Positions 33,814 through 43,014 of a stretch of DNA of 64,000 bases are shown here, piece by piece. How positions within the stretch are numbered: the stretch's first letter is position 1; every line of letters begins with the position of its first letter. Made by a program: the position numbers and the translations under genes. Where the stretch lies: positions 1 to 64,000 of the forward strand of contig DAOLFG010000003.1 in the NCBI GenBank assembly GCA_035326425.1, read 5' to 3'. The notes under the pieces were generated by a model. The model was not told the origin of the DNA and did not search any database. It saw nothing but the letters and a program-made list of their open reading frames with translations. The DNA is from CALKJU01 sp035326425 (lineage in GTDB: Bacteria; Pseudomonadota; Alphaproteobacteria; Geminicoccales; Geminicoccaceae).

Positions 33814-34308
33814 CTAGGCGACGACAGACTTGAACGTCAGGGCGATGCCGTTGATGCAGTAGCGCAGGCCGGTAGGCGGCGGGCCGTCGTCGAACACATG
33901 GCCGAGATGGCCGCCGCAGCGGCTGCAATGGACCGACGTCCGCACCATGCCCCAGGACCGGTCCTCGACCGTGCCCACGGCGTCCTCGATCGGCGCCCAG
34001 AAGCTCGGCCAGCCCGTGCCGCTCTCGAACTTGGTCGTGGATGAGAACAGGTCGAGATCGCAACCGGCGCAGGCGAAGCTGCCGCGTCGATGCTCCCCGA
34101 GAAGCGGGCTGGTGAAGGGGTACTCGGTGGCACTCTGGCGCAGCACCGCATACTGATCGGACGTCAGCAGCTTGCGCCATTCCTCGTCGCTATGGGCAAC
34201 CGGGAAAGCCACTGCCGTCTCCGTAGCGGCCATCCATCTCGTGGGGCCGATCGAGGCGGCCAGGGCCAGCGCCCCGCCACCCGTCAACAGACGACGCCTC
34301 GTGATCAT
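33814..34308 (-). CDS. msrB: Peptide methionine sulfoxide reductase MsrB, exported
   Basis: A 164-residue MsrB. Zinc is held by Cys80, Cys83, Cys128 and Cys131 (CAGC and CSRC); the catalytic Cys151 is in RYCINGIALTF. Residues 1-28 form a twin-arginine-type signal (MITRRRLLTGGGALALAASI), so the enzyme is periplasmic and repairs R-methionine sulfoxide. ATG at 34308 follows GGGAGG. First gene of the operon, 18 bases before dipZ. The 182 bp upstream hold its promoter; a TACAAT hexamer on this strand about 57 bases upstream is a possible -10 box. Confidence 0.94.
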   Translation of the reverse strand: MITRRRLLTGGGALALAASIGPTRWMAATETAVAFPVAHSDEEWRKLLTSDQYAVLRQSATEYPFTSPLLGEHRRGSFACAGCDLDLFSSTTKFESGTGWPSFWAPIEDAVGTVEDRSWGMVRTSVHCSRCGGHLGHVFDDGPPPTGLRYCINGIALTFKSVVA

Positions 34309-34490
34309 GCCGCATCCTCCCAGGACAGACGCTCCTTAGCCAACACATCCACGGTGCATTGTATTCACTCGGATATAGCGCGGCGCACCCCCGGTTGAAC
34401 ATCGATGGCGACAGCGACCGCGTGGCGACGACGATTGGCCGGACGGGGCCAGCACCCGCACGATCCGCACGGCGGCGCGGTGCCGGTGGC

Positions 34491-35360
34491 TCAGGGCGCG
34501 GTCGCGGCGAAGAGGATGATCGCCGCAGGCACGCGTACGCCTTCGGCCGTCCGATACGGTCCGAGGCGATCCGCGATCGCCTCGCCGATCGCGGCGACGT
34601 CGTCCGGACTGCCATCGAGCTCGGCAATGATCCGCACAGCGGGGCCGATGCTGGTCATCAGCGCCGTCACCGCCTCGACGTCGCCGGGAGGCGCCAGATC
34701 GACCTCGACGACCTCGGCCGCCGGGTGGCGAAACCCGGCCTCGCGCAGGATCTCCAGCACATAGGCGCTGTCGGAGAACGCGAACGGACCCGGAGCGGTC
34801 GGCGACGTCGGTGCCGGCCGGCCGAGGCGGGCGATCGCGGCCTCGCGCGGAATCTGGAACCACGGATTGACCTCGATCGGCGCCCATGCGGCGACGTGCA
34901 GCCGCCCGCCCGGTCGAAGCGCTTTGTGCAGATTGCGGAACGCTGCCACCGGGTCGGCGAAGAACATGACGCCGAACCGGGAGATCAGCAGGTCGAAGCC
35001 GGCAGGTGTGAAGGCATGTGTCTGCGCATCCGCCTCGATAAAGGTAATGCGCGCTGCCAGCGAGGCCGGTGTCCGCTCGACGGCACGGGCGAGCAGGAGC
35101 GGCGAGATGTCGATCGCGACGGCCCGGCCTTCGGGCCCGAGGCGTGCGGCGAGATCGAGCGTGACGGCGCCGGTCCCGCAGCCGACGTCGAGGGCCCGCT
35201 CGCCCATGGCCGGAGCGGCGCGGGCGAGGAGGACGTCGTTGACCAACCCGAACGTGGTGTCGAGAACGTCCTGCAGCTCGACCCATTTCTGCCCCGGCGT
35301 CGACCGCCAGTACCGGGCCTGCTCCTCGTTGGGCTGGGCTGTTTCGGCGGATCTGCTCAA
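34491..35360 (-). CDS. Class I SAM-dependent methyltransferase
   Basis: A 289-residue enzyme with motif I ALDVGCGTGAVTLDLA near residue 56, motif II VAIDISPLLLARA near residue 79 and motif IV FDLLISRFGVMFF near residue 119. It resembles the ubiquinone/arsenite-type Methyltransf_25/11 enzymes; substrate is unknown. The TTG start at 35360 is supported by GGAGGG nine bases upstream and by absence of a suitable ATG. It is divergent from the rhamnose-type transporter operon. Confidence 0.85.
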   Translation of the reverse strand: MSRSAETAQPNEEQARYWRSTPGQKWVELQDVLDTTFGLVNDVLLARAAPAMGERALDVGCGTGAVTLDLAARLGPEGRAVAIDISPLLLARAVERTPASLAARITFIEADAQTHAFTPAGFDLLISRFGVMFFADPVAAFRNLHKALRPGGRLHVAAWAPIEVNPWFQIPREAAIARLGRPAPTSPTAPGPFAFSDSAYVLEILREAGFRHPAAEVVEVDLAPPGDVEAVTALMTSIGPAVRIIAELDGSPDDVAAIGEAIADRLGPYRTAEGVRVPAAIILFAATAP

Positions 35361-35506
35361 TGGGCCCTCCGATCGCTGTCCGCCTCCAATAGCAGCAGGG
35401 CGGCATGGCTCCCAAAGGATCCCGGCCGCTTGCGCGCGGGCGACACTCGGCTAATGTCCGCGCCACCGTCGCCGTGCGCGACAAGATCAGGGACAAGAGG
35501 CTGAAG

Positions 35507-36508
35507 ATGCAAAGACGCCATGTCGTGGGTCTGCTCGCCGGCGCCGCGGCCCTGGCCGGCAGCGGCGGGATCGCGCGGGCGGCGGATGTGCGGATCGCCC
35601 TGCTGGTCAAGAACCTCGGCAACCGCTTCTTCGAGGCCTGCCGCGACGGCGCCCAGGCGGCGGCCACCGAGATCGGCGGCACCGAGATCATCTATACCGC
35701 GCCCTCTGCGCCCACGGCCGAAGGCCAGATCGAGATCATCAACTCGCTGATCGCACAGCGGGTCGATGCCATCGCCATCTCGGCCAACGACACCAACGCG
35801 CTGGTGCCGGCCACCAAGCGGGCCATGGACCGCGGCATCAAGGTCATCAGCTTCGACAGCGGCATCGCGCCCGAGGGCCGCATCGTCCACATCAATGCCA
35901 GCTCGACGGCGCTGATCGGCGCCAAGCAGGTGCAGCTGATGGCGGATGCCATCGGCGGCGAGGGCGAGGTCGCCATCCTGTCGGCCGCCTCCACCATGAC
36001 GAACCAGAACAACTGGATCGCCGCCATGAAGGAGGAGTGGAAGAAGCCCGAATACGCCAAGATGGTGCTGGTCGGCACGGCCTATGGCGACGACCAGCTC
36101 GACAAGAGCTATCGCGAGACTCAGGGCCTGTTCAAATCCCATCCCAACCTCAAGGGCATCATCTCGCCGACCTCGATCGGCATCAATGCGGCGGCCAAGG
36201 CCGTGGCCGATGCCGGGCTGATCGGCAAGGTCTACGTGACCGGCCTCGGCCTGCCGTCCGAGCTCAAGGGCCATGTCGAGAACGGCTCGATCAAGTCGTT
36301 CGCGATCTGGAACCCGGTCGACTTCGGCTACATCGCCGCCACGGTCAGCTCGGCGCTGGTCAAGGGCACCGCCAAGGGCGCCGAGGGCGAGGTGATAAAG
36401 GTCGGCCGGCTCGGCGAGCGCACGGTCGAGAAGGGCAACGAGATCACGATGGCCGAGCCCTTCACCTTCGACAAGTCGAACATCGCCGAGTACGCGGCGA
36501 AGTTCTGA
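35507..36508 (+). CDS. rhaS: Sugar ABC transporter substrate-binding protein, RhaS-like
   Basis: A 333-residue periplasmic binding protein of the ribose/rhamnose (type I) class. Residues 1-25 are a signal peptide (RRHVVGLLAGAAALAGSGGI then ARA). The mature part has VRIALLVKNLGNRFFEACRD, AEGQIEIINSLIAQRVDAIA and KVYVTGLGLPSELKGHVENG, which match the rhizobial rhamnose-binding RhaS family closely. The start is ATG at 35507. It heads an operon with hisC, an ATPase and two permeases. Rhamnose is likely but not proven. Confidence 0.85.
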   Translation: MQRRHVVGLLAGAAALAGSGGIARAADVRIALLVKNLGNRFFEACRDGAQAAATEIGGTEIIYTAPSAPTAEGQIEIINSLIAQRVDAIAISANDTNALVPATKRAMDRGIKVISFDSGIAPEGRIVHINASSTALIGAKQVQLMADAIGGEGEVAILSAASTMTNQNNWIAAMKEEWKKPEYAKMVLVGTAYGDDQLDKSYRETQGLFKSHPNLKGIISPTSIGINAAAKAVADAGLIGKVYVTGLGLPSELKGHVENGSIKSFAIWNPVDFGYIAATVSSALVKGTAKGAEGEVIKVGRLGERTVEKGNEITMAEPFTFDKSNIAEYAAKF

Positions 36509-36581
36509 GCGGCCGGGCGGGCGGCGCCGCTGCCCCGCCCGCCCTGTCGCTGCCTGACGACGGGTCGAGATCGCATCGCGC

Positions 36582-37637
36582 ATGAGCCGTTTCTGGAGCC
36601 CGATCGTCCGCGAGCTGCAGCCCTACGTGGCGGGCGAGCAGCCGCAGCTCTCCGATCTGGTGAAGCTCAACACCAACGAGAGCCCCTACCCGCCCTCACC
36701 GCGCGTGGCGGCCGCCATCGCCGACGAGGTCGAGCGGCTGCGGCTCTATCCGGATCCCACGGCACGTCGGCTGCGCGAGGCGATCTCCGACCGGTACGGC
36801 GTCGGGCCGGACGAAGTCTTCGTCGGCAACGGCTCCGACGAAGTCCTGGCGCACACCTTCGTGGCGCTGCTGAAGCACGATGCGCCGCTGCTGTTCCCCG
36901 ACATCACCTACAGCTTCTACCCGACCTATTGCCGGCTGTTCGGCATCGCCTTCCGCGAGGTGCCGCTCGACGGGGCGATGCGCGTCCGCGTCGAGGACTT
37001 CCGGCCGCCCTGCGGCGCCGTCATCCTGGCCAATCCCAACGCCCCCACCGGCATTGCCCTGCCGCTGGCCGAGGTCGAGCGGCTGGCGGCGGCCCGTCTC
37101 GATGCGCCGGTGGTGGTCGACGAGGCCTATGTCGACTTCGGCGGCGAGACCGCCGTTCCCCTCGTCGCACGCTTTCCCAACCTGCTGGTCGTGCAGACCT
37201 TCTCGAAGTCGCGCTCGCTCGCCGGCCTGCGCGTCGGCTTCGCCATCGGCCAGCGGCCGCTGATCGAGGCGCTGGAGCGCGTGAAGGACAGCTTCAACTC
37301 CTATCCGCTCGACCGGCTGGCGCAGGCCGGAGCCCTCGCAGCACTACGGGACGAGGCCTGGTTCGCCCTGCACCGCGACCGCATCGTCGCCAGCCGCGAG
37401 CGCTTGGCCGACGCGCTGCGCGGCCTCGGCTTCGAGGTGCTGCCCTCGGCGACGAATTTCCTGTTCGCCCGCCACCCGGCACATGCCGGCGCGGATCTGG
37501 CGCGCGCCCTGCGGCAGCGGGCGATCATCGTCCGGCATTTCGCCATGCCGCGCATCGCCGATTTCCTCCGCGTCACCGTCGGCACCGACGCCGAGTGCGA
37601 CCGGCTGCTGGCGGCGCTGCGGGAGCCGCTGGCATGA
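36582..37637 (+). CDS. hisC: Histidinol-phosphate aminotransferase-like PLP enzyme
   Basis: A 351-residue class I/II aminotransferase. Motifs are LVKLNTNESPYPPSP near residue 28, YPDPTARRLREAIS, ANPNAPTGIALP and the PLP lysine Lys209 in TFSKSRSLAGLRVGFA; Arg in FLRVTVGT binds the substrate carboxylate or phosphate. It would transaminate imidazole-acetol phosphate or a related amine. It is placed between the binding-protein and ATPase genes of a sugar transporter, with a four-base overlap (ATGA) to the ATPase, so co-expression is certain but its role there is unclear. Confidence 0.85.
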   Translation: MSRFWSPIVRELQPYVAGEQPQLSDLVKLNTNESPYPPSPRVAAAIADEVERLRLYPDPTARRLREAISDRYGVGPDEVFVGNGSDEVLAHTFVALLKHDAPLLFPDITYSFYPTYCRLFGIAFREVPLDGAMRVRVEDFRPPCGAVILANPNAPTGIALPLAEVERLAAARLDAPVVVDEAYVDFGGETAVPLVARFPNLLVVQTFSKSRSLAGLRVGFAIGQRPLIEALERVKDSFNSYPLDRLAQAGALAALRDEAWFALHRDRIVASRERLADALRGLGFEVLPSATNFLFARHPAHAGADLARALRQRAIIVRHFAMPRIADFLRVTVGTDAECDRLLAALREPLA

Positions 37638-39127
37638 GCGAGCCGGTGCTCACGCTCACCGGCGTCAGCAAGCGATTCCCCGGCGTGCTGGCGCTGGACG
37701 GCGTGGCGCTGGAGCTGCGGCCGGGCGAGGTCACGGCGCTGGTCGGCGAGAACGGTGCGGGCAAGTCGACACTGGTGAAGATTCTCACCGGCATCTACCG
37801 GCCGGACGAGGGCGAGATCGTGCTGGGCGGCCAGCGCGTCGCCTTCGAGGACCCGCTGGCGGCCTGGCGCGCCGGCATCACCGCCATCCACCAGGAGACG
37901 GTGATGTTCGACGAGCTGTCGGTGGCCGAGAACATCTTCATGGGCCACCAGCCCCGGCGCGGGCCGCTGGGCCTCGTCGACTGGCGCAGGATGCGGGAGG
38001 ATTCCGCACGGATCCTGCGCACGCTCGAGGCCGAGGTCGACCCCGAGCTGCCGCTGAAGGAGCTGTCGGTCGCACAGAAGCACCTCGTCGGCATCGCCAA
38101 GGCGCTGTCGACCGAGGCGCGCATCGTCATCATGGACGAGCCGACCGCCGCCCTGTCGCAGGGCGAGATCGCCGACCTGTTCCGCATCGTCCGCCAGCTT
38201 CAGGCGGCCGGCAAGGCGATCCTGTTCATCAGCCACAAGTTCGAGGAGATCTTCGCCATCGCCGACCGCTGGGCGGTGTTCCGCGACGGCAGGCTCGTGG
38301 GTGCCGGCGCCATCGGCGAGACCAGCCGCGACGCCCTGGTGGCGCTGATGGTCGGTCGCCAGCTCGACCAGGTCTTCCCCAAGCGCGAGGTGCCGGTCGG
38401 CGACATCGTGCTCGAGGTCGAGGGCCTGTCCTACGGCCGCGAGTTCGCCGACGTCTCGTTCTCGCTGCGCAAGGGCGAGATCCTGGGCTTCTACGGGCTC
38501 GTAGGCGCCGGCCGCAGCGAGGTCATGCAGGTGCTGTTCGGCATCAATCCGCTCGATCGCGGCCGGATCAGGCTGAACGGCCAGGCGCTCAGCGTCGCCA
38601 GCCCCGCCGACGCCATCCGCGCCGGCATCGCCTACGTGCCGGAGGATCGCCAGCTGCAGGGCGCGATCCTGGCGATGTCGATCAAGGACAACGTCACCCT
38701 GCCGACGCTGGAGCGCACCAATGGCGGCCTGCTGATCCACGAGCAGCGCGAGCTGGCGATGACCCGGCGCTACGGCGAGCGGCTGGCCGTGAAGGCCGCC
38801 GCCTGGGACCAGCATGTCGAGACGCTCTCGGGCGGCAACCAGCAGAAGGTGGTGATCGCCCGCTGGCTCGCCACCGAGCCGAAGGTGATGATCCTCGACG
38901 AGCCGACCAAGGGCATCGACGTCGGCAGCAAGGCTGCCGTCCACGACTTCATGGGCGAACTGGTCGAGGCCGGTCTCGCCGTCATCCTCGTCTCCTCGGA
39001 GCTGCCCGAGGTCATGGGCATGTCGGACCGGATCATGGTGATGCATCGCGGCCGGCTGGTGCGCGAGCTGTCGCGCGCCGAGGCCACCCCGGAGAACATC
39101 GTCACCGCCGCCACGGGAGGGCATTGA
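37634..39127 (+). CDS. rhaT: Sugar ABC transporter ATP-binding protein, RhaT/RbsA-like
   Basis: A 497-residue protein with two ABC domains in tandem. The first has Walker A GENGAGKST near residue 38, signature KELSVAQKHLVGIAKAL and Walker B IVIMDEPTA. The second has a degenerate Walker A (GLVGAGRSE), signature TLSGGNQQKVVIARWL and Walker B VMILDEPTKGIDVG, the usual layout for monosaccharide importers. It powers uptake through the two permeases that follow. ATG at 37634 overlaps the hisC stop. Confidence 0.9.
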   Translation: MSEPVLTLTGVSKRFPGVLALDGVALELRPGEVTALVGENGAGKSTLVKILTGIYRPDEGEIVLGGQRVAFEDPLAAWRAGITAIHQETVMFDELSVAENIFMGHQPRRGPLGLVDWRRMREDSARILRTLEAEVDPELPLKELSVAQKHLVGIAKALSTEARIVIMDEPTAALSQGEIADLFRIVRQLQAAGKAILFISHKFEEIFAIADRWAVFRDGRLVGAGAIGETSRDALVALMVGRQLDQVFPKREVPVGDIVLEVEGLSYGREFADVSFSLRKGEILGFYGLVGAGRSEVMQVLFGINPLDRGRIRLNGQALSVASPADAIRAGIAYVPEDRQLQGAILAMSIKDNVTLPTLERTNGGLLIHEQRELAMTRRYGERLAVKAAAWDQHVETLSGGNQQKVVIARWLATEPKVMILDEPTKGIDVGSKAAVHDFMGELVEAGLAVILVSSELPEVMGMSDRIMVMHRGRLVRELSRAEATPENIVTAATGGH

Positions 39128-39130
39128 GCC

Positions 39131-40117
39131 GTGCCGGCCATCCTCAAGAAGCGCGAGGCGGCGCTGGCCGGCCTGATCCTGCTGCTGCTGCTGAGCGTCG
39201 GCCTGCGGGCACCGGTGTTCCTGTCCGTCGGCAGCCTGACCGGCGTGCTCAGCGATTCCGCCGTGCTGGTGATGATGGCCCTGGGCCAGATGACCGTGCT
39301 GCTGACCCGCGGCATCGACCTGTCGGTCGCCTCCACCCTCGCCTGCGCCGGCATGGCCGTGGCGCTGCTGGGCCAGGCCTGGCCCGGCATGCCGGTTCCC
39401 CTGACCATGCTGCTCTCGACGCTCGTCGGCATCGGCCTGGGCGGCATCAATGGCTGGCTGATCGCCGGGCTGCGCATCCCGCCCATCGTCGTCACCCTGG
39501 GCACGCTCAGCGTCTATCGCGGCATGATCTACATCCTGAGCCGGGGAGCCTGGGTGTCGTCGGACGAGATGGCGCCGCAGTTCCTGGCCTTCCCCAACCT
39601 CGCCTTCCTCGGCCTCACCACCCTGGTCTGGGCGGCGGCCATCGTCGTGCTGCTGGCCTGGCTGGTGCTCGGCCACACCGCCTTCGGCCGCTCGCTCTAT
39701 GCCCTGGGCGGCAACCCGACGGCGGCGCGCTATGCCGGCGTGCGGGTGCAGCGGGTCGAGCTGTCGGCCTACATGATCTCGGGCGGCATCGCCGGCTTCT
39801 GCGGCTACTTGTGGGTGGCGCGCTACGCCATCGCCTCGACCGAGGTGGCGCTGGGCCTTGAGCTGACGGTGATCGCCGCCTGCGTCATCGGCGGCATCAG
39901 CATCGCCGGCGGCATCGGCAGCGTCGCCGGCTGCGTGCTGGGGGCGCTGTTCCTCGGCATCATCGGCAACGCCCTGCCGGTGATCCAGGTCTCGCCGTTC
40001 TGGCAGATGGCGATCTCGGGCGCCATCATCCTGATCGCCGTCGTCGTCAACGCCCGCGAGCAGCGCCGCGGCGGCAAGCAGATCCTGCCCGTCGAGAGCG
40101 AAAGGGCCGCGGCGTGA
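39131..40117 (+). CDS. rhaP: Sugar ABC transporter permease, first subunit
   Basis: A 328-residue BPD_transp_2 permease with about nine helices. It has the family loop LTRGIDLSVASTLACAGMAV near residue 58, PIVVTLGTLSVYRGMIYILS near residue 118 and the coupling-loop region YALGGNPTAARYAGVRVQRV near residue 196. The GTG start at 39131 lies three bases after the ATPase stop. It pairs with the next permease to form the channel. Confidence 0.88.
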   Translation: MPAILKKREAALAGLILLLLLSVGLRAPVFLSVGSLTGVLSDSAVLVMMALGQMTVLLTRGIDLSVASTLACAGMAVALLGQAWPGMPVPLTMLLSTLVGIGLGGINGWLIAGLRIPPIVVTLGTLSVYRGMIYILSRGAWVSSDEMAPQFLAFPNLAFLGLTTLVWAAAIVVLLAWLVLGHTAFGRSLYALGGNPTAARYAGVRVQRVELSAYMISGGIAGFCGYLWVARYAIASTEVALGLELTVIAACVIGGISIAGGIGSVAGCVLGALFLGIIGNALPVIQVSPFWQMAISGAIILIAVVVNAREQRRGGKQILPVESERAAA

Positions 40118-41118
40118 CTCCGATCGAGGGCTCGGGCAGCCGCTACACCACCGTCGACCGGCTGCCCCGCTCCCCGGCCGAGCGCATCCTGCGCTGGGAG
40201 AGCCTGCTGGTCCTGCTGCTGATCGCGGTCTTCGTCGTCAACAGCTGGCTGTCGCCCTACTTCCTCGATCCCTACAATCTGTTCGACGCCACCTTCAATT
40301 TCAGCGAGAAGGCGATGCTGGCACTGTCGATGGCGCTGCTCATCGTCGTGCGCGACATCGACCTGTCGGTGGCCTCGATCATCGCCGTGGCCTCGGTGTT
40401 CATGGGCATGGCGGCCGAGGCCGGCGCCGGCACCGCCCTCCTCGTCCCGCTGGGCATCGCCATCGGGGTCGCCGCCGGTGCCTTCAACGGTGCGCTGGTC
40501 ACCGGCATCGGGCTGCCGGCCATCGTCGTCACCATCGGCACCATGTCGCTGTTCCGCGGCATCGCCTACGTCGTGCTGGGCGATCAGGCCTACACCAGCT
40601 ACCCGGCCGGCTTCGACGTCTTCGGCCAGGGCTATGCCTGGGGCATGGTGCCCTACGAGCTGATCCTGTTCGTGCTGCTGGCGGCCCTGTTCGCCTTCGT
40701 GCTGCACCGGACGGTGATCGGCCGCCGGCTGCTCGCCATGGGCTCGAATCCGCTGGCGGCGAAATTCTCCGGCATCGGCGTCGACCGTCACCGCTTCTGG
40801 CTGTTCGTGCTGAACGGCGCCATGGCCGGCCTCGTGGCGGTGCTGCTGACCTCACGCATCGGCAGCACCAGGCCCAACATCGCGGTCGGCTGGGAGCTGG
40901 AGGTCGTGACGATGGTGGTGCTGGGCGGCGTCAGCATCGCCGGCGGCTCGGGCACCATCCTGGGCGTCGTGCTGGCCGTGCTGGTGCTGGGCTTCGTCAC
41001 CTTCGGCCTGGCGCTGGTCAACGTGCCGGGCATCGTCATGAGCGTCTTCACCGGCTGCCTGCTGATCGCCGCCATCGCCGTGCCGATCCTGGTGCGGCGG
41101 TTGATCGCCAGGGGCTGA
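40114..41118 (+). CDS. rhaQ: Sugar ABC transporter permease, second subunit
   Basis: A 334-residue BPD_transp_2 permease with the same pattern: IVVRDIDLSVASIIAVASVF near residue 76, PAIVVTIGTMSLFRGIAYVV near residue 131 and LLAMGSNPLAAKFSGIGVDR near residue 206. The GTG at 40114 overlaps the previous stop (GTGA). It is the last gene of the transporter operon. No rhamnose mutarotase, kinase, isomerase or dehydrogenase gene follows. Confidence 0.88.
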   Translation: MTPIEGSGSRYTTVDRLPRSPAERILRWESLLVLLLIAVFVVNSWLSPYFLDPYNLFDATFNFSEKAMLALSMALLIVVRDIDLSVASIIAVASVFMGMAAEAGAGTALLVPLGIAIGVAAGAFNGALVTGIGLPAIVVTIGTMSLFRGIAYVVLGDQAYTSYPAGFDVFGQGYAWGMVPYELILFVLLAALFAFVLHRTVIGRRLLAMGSNPLAAKFSGIGVDRHRFWLFVLNGAMAGLVAVLLTSRIGSTRPNIAVGWELEVVTMVVLGGVSIAGGSGTILGVVLAVLVLGFVTFGLALVNVPGIVMSVFTGCLLIAAIAVPILVRRLIARG

Positions 41119-41183
41119 GCCGCCGCTTGCGCCGGCGCATCGACTGGACCATCTCTAGAGTCCAGCGCATGGAGCAGCGCCAG

Positions 41184-41744
41184 ATGTTCATCCAGACCGA
41201 GCCCACGCCGAATCCGGCGACCCTCAAGTTCCTGCCCGGGCAGGCCGTCATGCCGCGCGGCGTCGCCGAGTTCACCGATCCCGACGAGGCCGAGCGCCTG
41301 TCGCCGCTGGCGCGGCGCATCTTCGCCGTCGAGGGCGTGGCGGGCGTCTATCTCGGCAGCGACTTCATCAGCGTCACCAAGTCCGACGCCGTCGACTGGT
41401 ACGCCATGAAGCCGGCGGTGCTCGGCGCCATCATGGAGCACTACCTCTCGGGCGAGCCGGTGGCGGCCCCCGAGGCGGCGCTGTCGGTCGACGGCGAGAC
41501 CGAGGGCGAGGACGACCCCACGGTCAGGCAGATCAAGGAGCTGATCGACAGCCGCGTCAGGCCGGCGGTCGCCCGGGACGGCGGCGACATCGTCTTCCAC
41601 GGCTTCGACCGCGGCGTGGTCTACCTGCACATGCGCGGCGCCTGCTCGGGCTGCCCCAGCTCGATCGTGACGCTGAAGAACGGCATCGAGAACCTGCTGA
41701 AGTACTACGTCCCCGACGTGGTCGAGGTGCGCGCGGTCTCCTGA
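41184..41744 (+). CDS. Iron-sulfur cluster carrier, NifU/Nfu family
   Basis: A 186-residue protein with an N-terminal Nfu_N domain (FIQTEPTPNPATLKFLPGQA) and a C-terminal NifU-like domain carrying the cluster motif GACSGCPSS (Cys154, Cys157). It delivers Fe-S clusters to target enzymes in the cytoplasm; MiaB, encoded nearby, is a typical client in other species. I chose ATG at 41184 because families start at MFIQTEPTPNP and GGAG lies nine bases upstream; an earlier ATG at 41169 is possible. Confidence 0.92.
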   Translation: MFIQTEPTPNPATLKFLPGQAVMPRGVAEFTDPDEAERLSPLARRIFAVEGVAGVYLGSDFISVTKSDAVDWYAMKPAVLGAIMEHYLSGEPVAAPEAALSVDGETEGEDDPTVRQIKELIDSRVRPAVARDGGDIVFHGFDRGVVYLHMRGACSGCPSSIVTLKNGIENLLKYYVPDVVEVRAVS

Positions 41745-41764
41745 GGCCGCCGCCCGGGCCTTCG

Positions 41765-42415
41765 GTGCGCATCCTGGCGATGGACACGGCGACCGCCCGC
41801 TGCTCGGTGGCCGCCTGCGATGGTCGGTCGCCTGTGGCGTCGCTGAGCGAGCGCCTGGGCACCGGCCATGCCGAGCGGCTGGTGCCGATGCTGGCCGAAG
41901 TCATGGCCGGGGCCAGCTGGTCTTTCGACGAGGTCGAGCTGGTCGCGGTCACGCTCGGTCCCGGCAGCTTCACCGGCATCCGTGCCGGCGTCGCCGCCGC
42001 CCGGGCCTTGGCGCTGGCGACCGGAAGGCCGGCAATGGGCGTGTCCACCCTCGAGGCGATGTCGGCGGCGGTGGAGGATCGCCGTTCGCGCACTTGTGTC
42101 CTGCGTGGCCGCCAGGGCACGGTATATGCCCAGCGTTTCGCCGTCGGCGGATTGCCCGTGACCCAGGCCGCCATTATGCCGGAGAATGAGCTGGCCGGGC
42201 TGGTCGGAGCAGGCGACGTCGTCCTGACCGATGGGGCCCTGGGCCTGGAGGGTGCCATAGAGGTGAGCATCGACGGAACGGCCGTCGCACGCGCCGCCCT
42301 GGCGCGCATCGGCCGTGGCGAGCGCCCGGCCGATGGCACGGCGTTGCGTCCGCTCTACATGCGCGATTCCGGGGCCAGGATCGGTGCCGGCCGCCCCCTC
42401 GTGGGTGCCGCCTGA
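41765..42415 (+). CDS. tsaB: tRNA threonylcarbamoyladenosine biosynthesis protein TsaB
   Basis: A 216-residue ASKHA-fold protein. It has the opening strand ILAMDTATARCSVAACDG, GHAERLVPMLAEVM near residue 34 and the family motif VTLGPGSFTGIRAGVAAARA near residue 62. TsaB forms a complex with TsaD and TsaE for the t6A37 modification of ANN-decoding tRNAs. The start is GTG at 41765. It is followed two bases later by rimI, a common pair. Confidence 0.92.
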   Translation: MRILAMDTATARCSVAACDGRSPVASLSERLGTGHAERLVPMLAEVMAGASWSFDEVELVAVTLGPGSFTGIRAGVAAARALALATGRPAMGVSTLEAMSAAVEDRRSRTCVLRGRQGTVYAQRFAVGGLPVTQAAIMPENELAGLVGAGDVVLTDGALGLEGAIEVSIDGTAVARAALARIGRGERPADGTALRPLYMRDSGARIGAGRPLVGAA

Positions 42416-42417
42416 CC

Positions 42418-42978
42418 ATGCTGGGGCTGCCCCGACCGAGCAGCGTCAGCATCCGCAATATCGGTCCCTTTGATCTCGGCCGCCTGGCCCGCCTGCACCG
42501 CAGCTGCTTCGAGGAGGCCTGGAGCCGGGCCGACCTCGCCCATCTCCTGGCGATTCCCGGCGGCTTCGGCCTGATCGCCAGGGTCTATGACGGCGGCCTC
42601 GCCGGCCTCGACGGCATGCGCGGCGTCGGCTTCGCGCTCTGCCGGGTGGTACGCGACGAGAGCGAGCTCCTGTCGATCGGCGTGATGCCGGCCTATCGCA
42701 AGCGCGGCGTGGCCAGGGCACTGCTACGCGCCAGCATGGAGCGCTGCCTGCGCAGCGGCGCCGACAACATGTTCCTGGAGGTGGCGATCGACAATCCGGC
42801 GGCCCAGCAGCTCTATGACGAGGCCGGGTTCGAGCGCGTCGGCAGCCGTCCCGACTACTACCAGCGCGCCGACGGCAGCCGCGTCACCGCCTACACGATG
42901 CGCTCGCACTTGGTCGCCACGACCGGTCGGCGGGAGCTCAGCGTGCAGGCTGCCAGCGATCTCGGCTCGGGCGGCTGA
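42418..42978 (+). CDS. rimI: Ribosomal protein alanine N-acetyltransferase RimI-like
   Basis: A 186-residue GNAT acetyltransferase. Acetyl-CoA binding motif A is LLSIGVMPAYRKRGVARALL near residue 83; the motif B part is NPAAQQLYDEAGFERVGSRP near residue 125. The family acetylates the N-terminal alanine of ribosomal protein S18. ATG at 42418 was used. The tail after residue 165 is variable. Co-directional with tsaB, two bases between them. Confidence 0.88.
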   Translation: MLGLPRPSSVSIRNIGPFDLGRLARLHRSCFEEAWSRADLAHLLAIPGGFGLIARVYDGGLAGLDGMRGVGFALCRVVRDESELLSIGVMPAYRKRGVARALLRASMERCLRSGADNMFLEVAIDNPAAQQLYDEAGFERVGSRPDYYQRADGSRVTAYTMRSHLVATTGRRELSVQAASDLGSGG

Positions 42979-43014
42979 TCGGGCGCCACTATTTCGTGGC
43001 GTCCGCCGCCCCGC

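Noticed and set aside
41144..41165. Inverted repeat CTGGAC...GTCCAG before the Nfu gene
   Set aside because: A 6-bp stem with a 10-base loop is weak and could arise by chance; no promoter or terminator context supports it.
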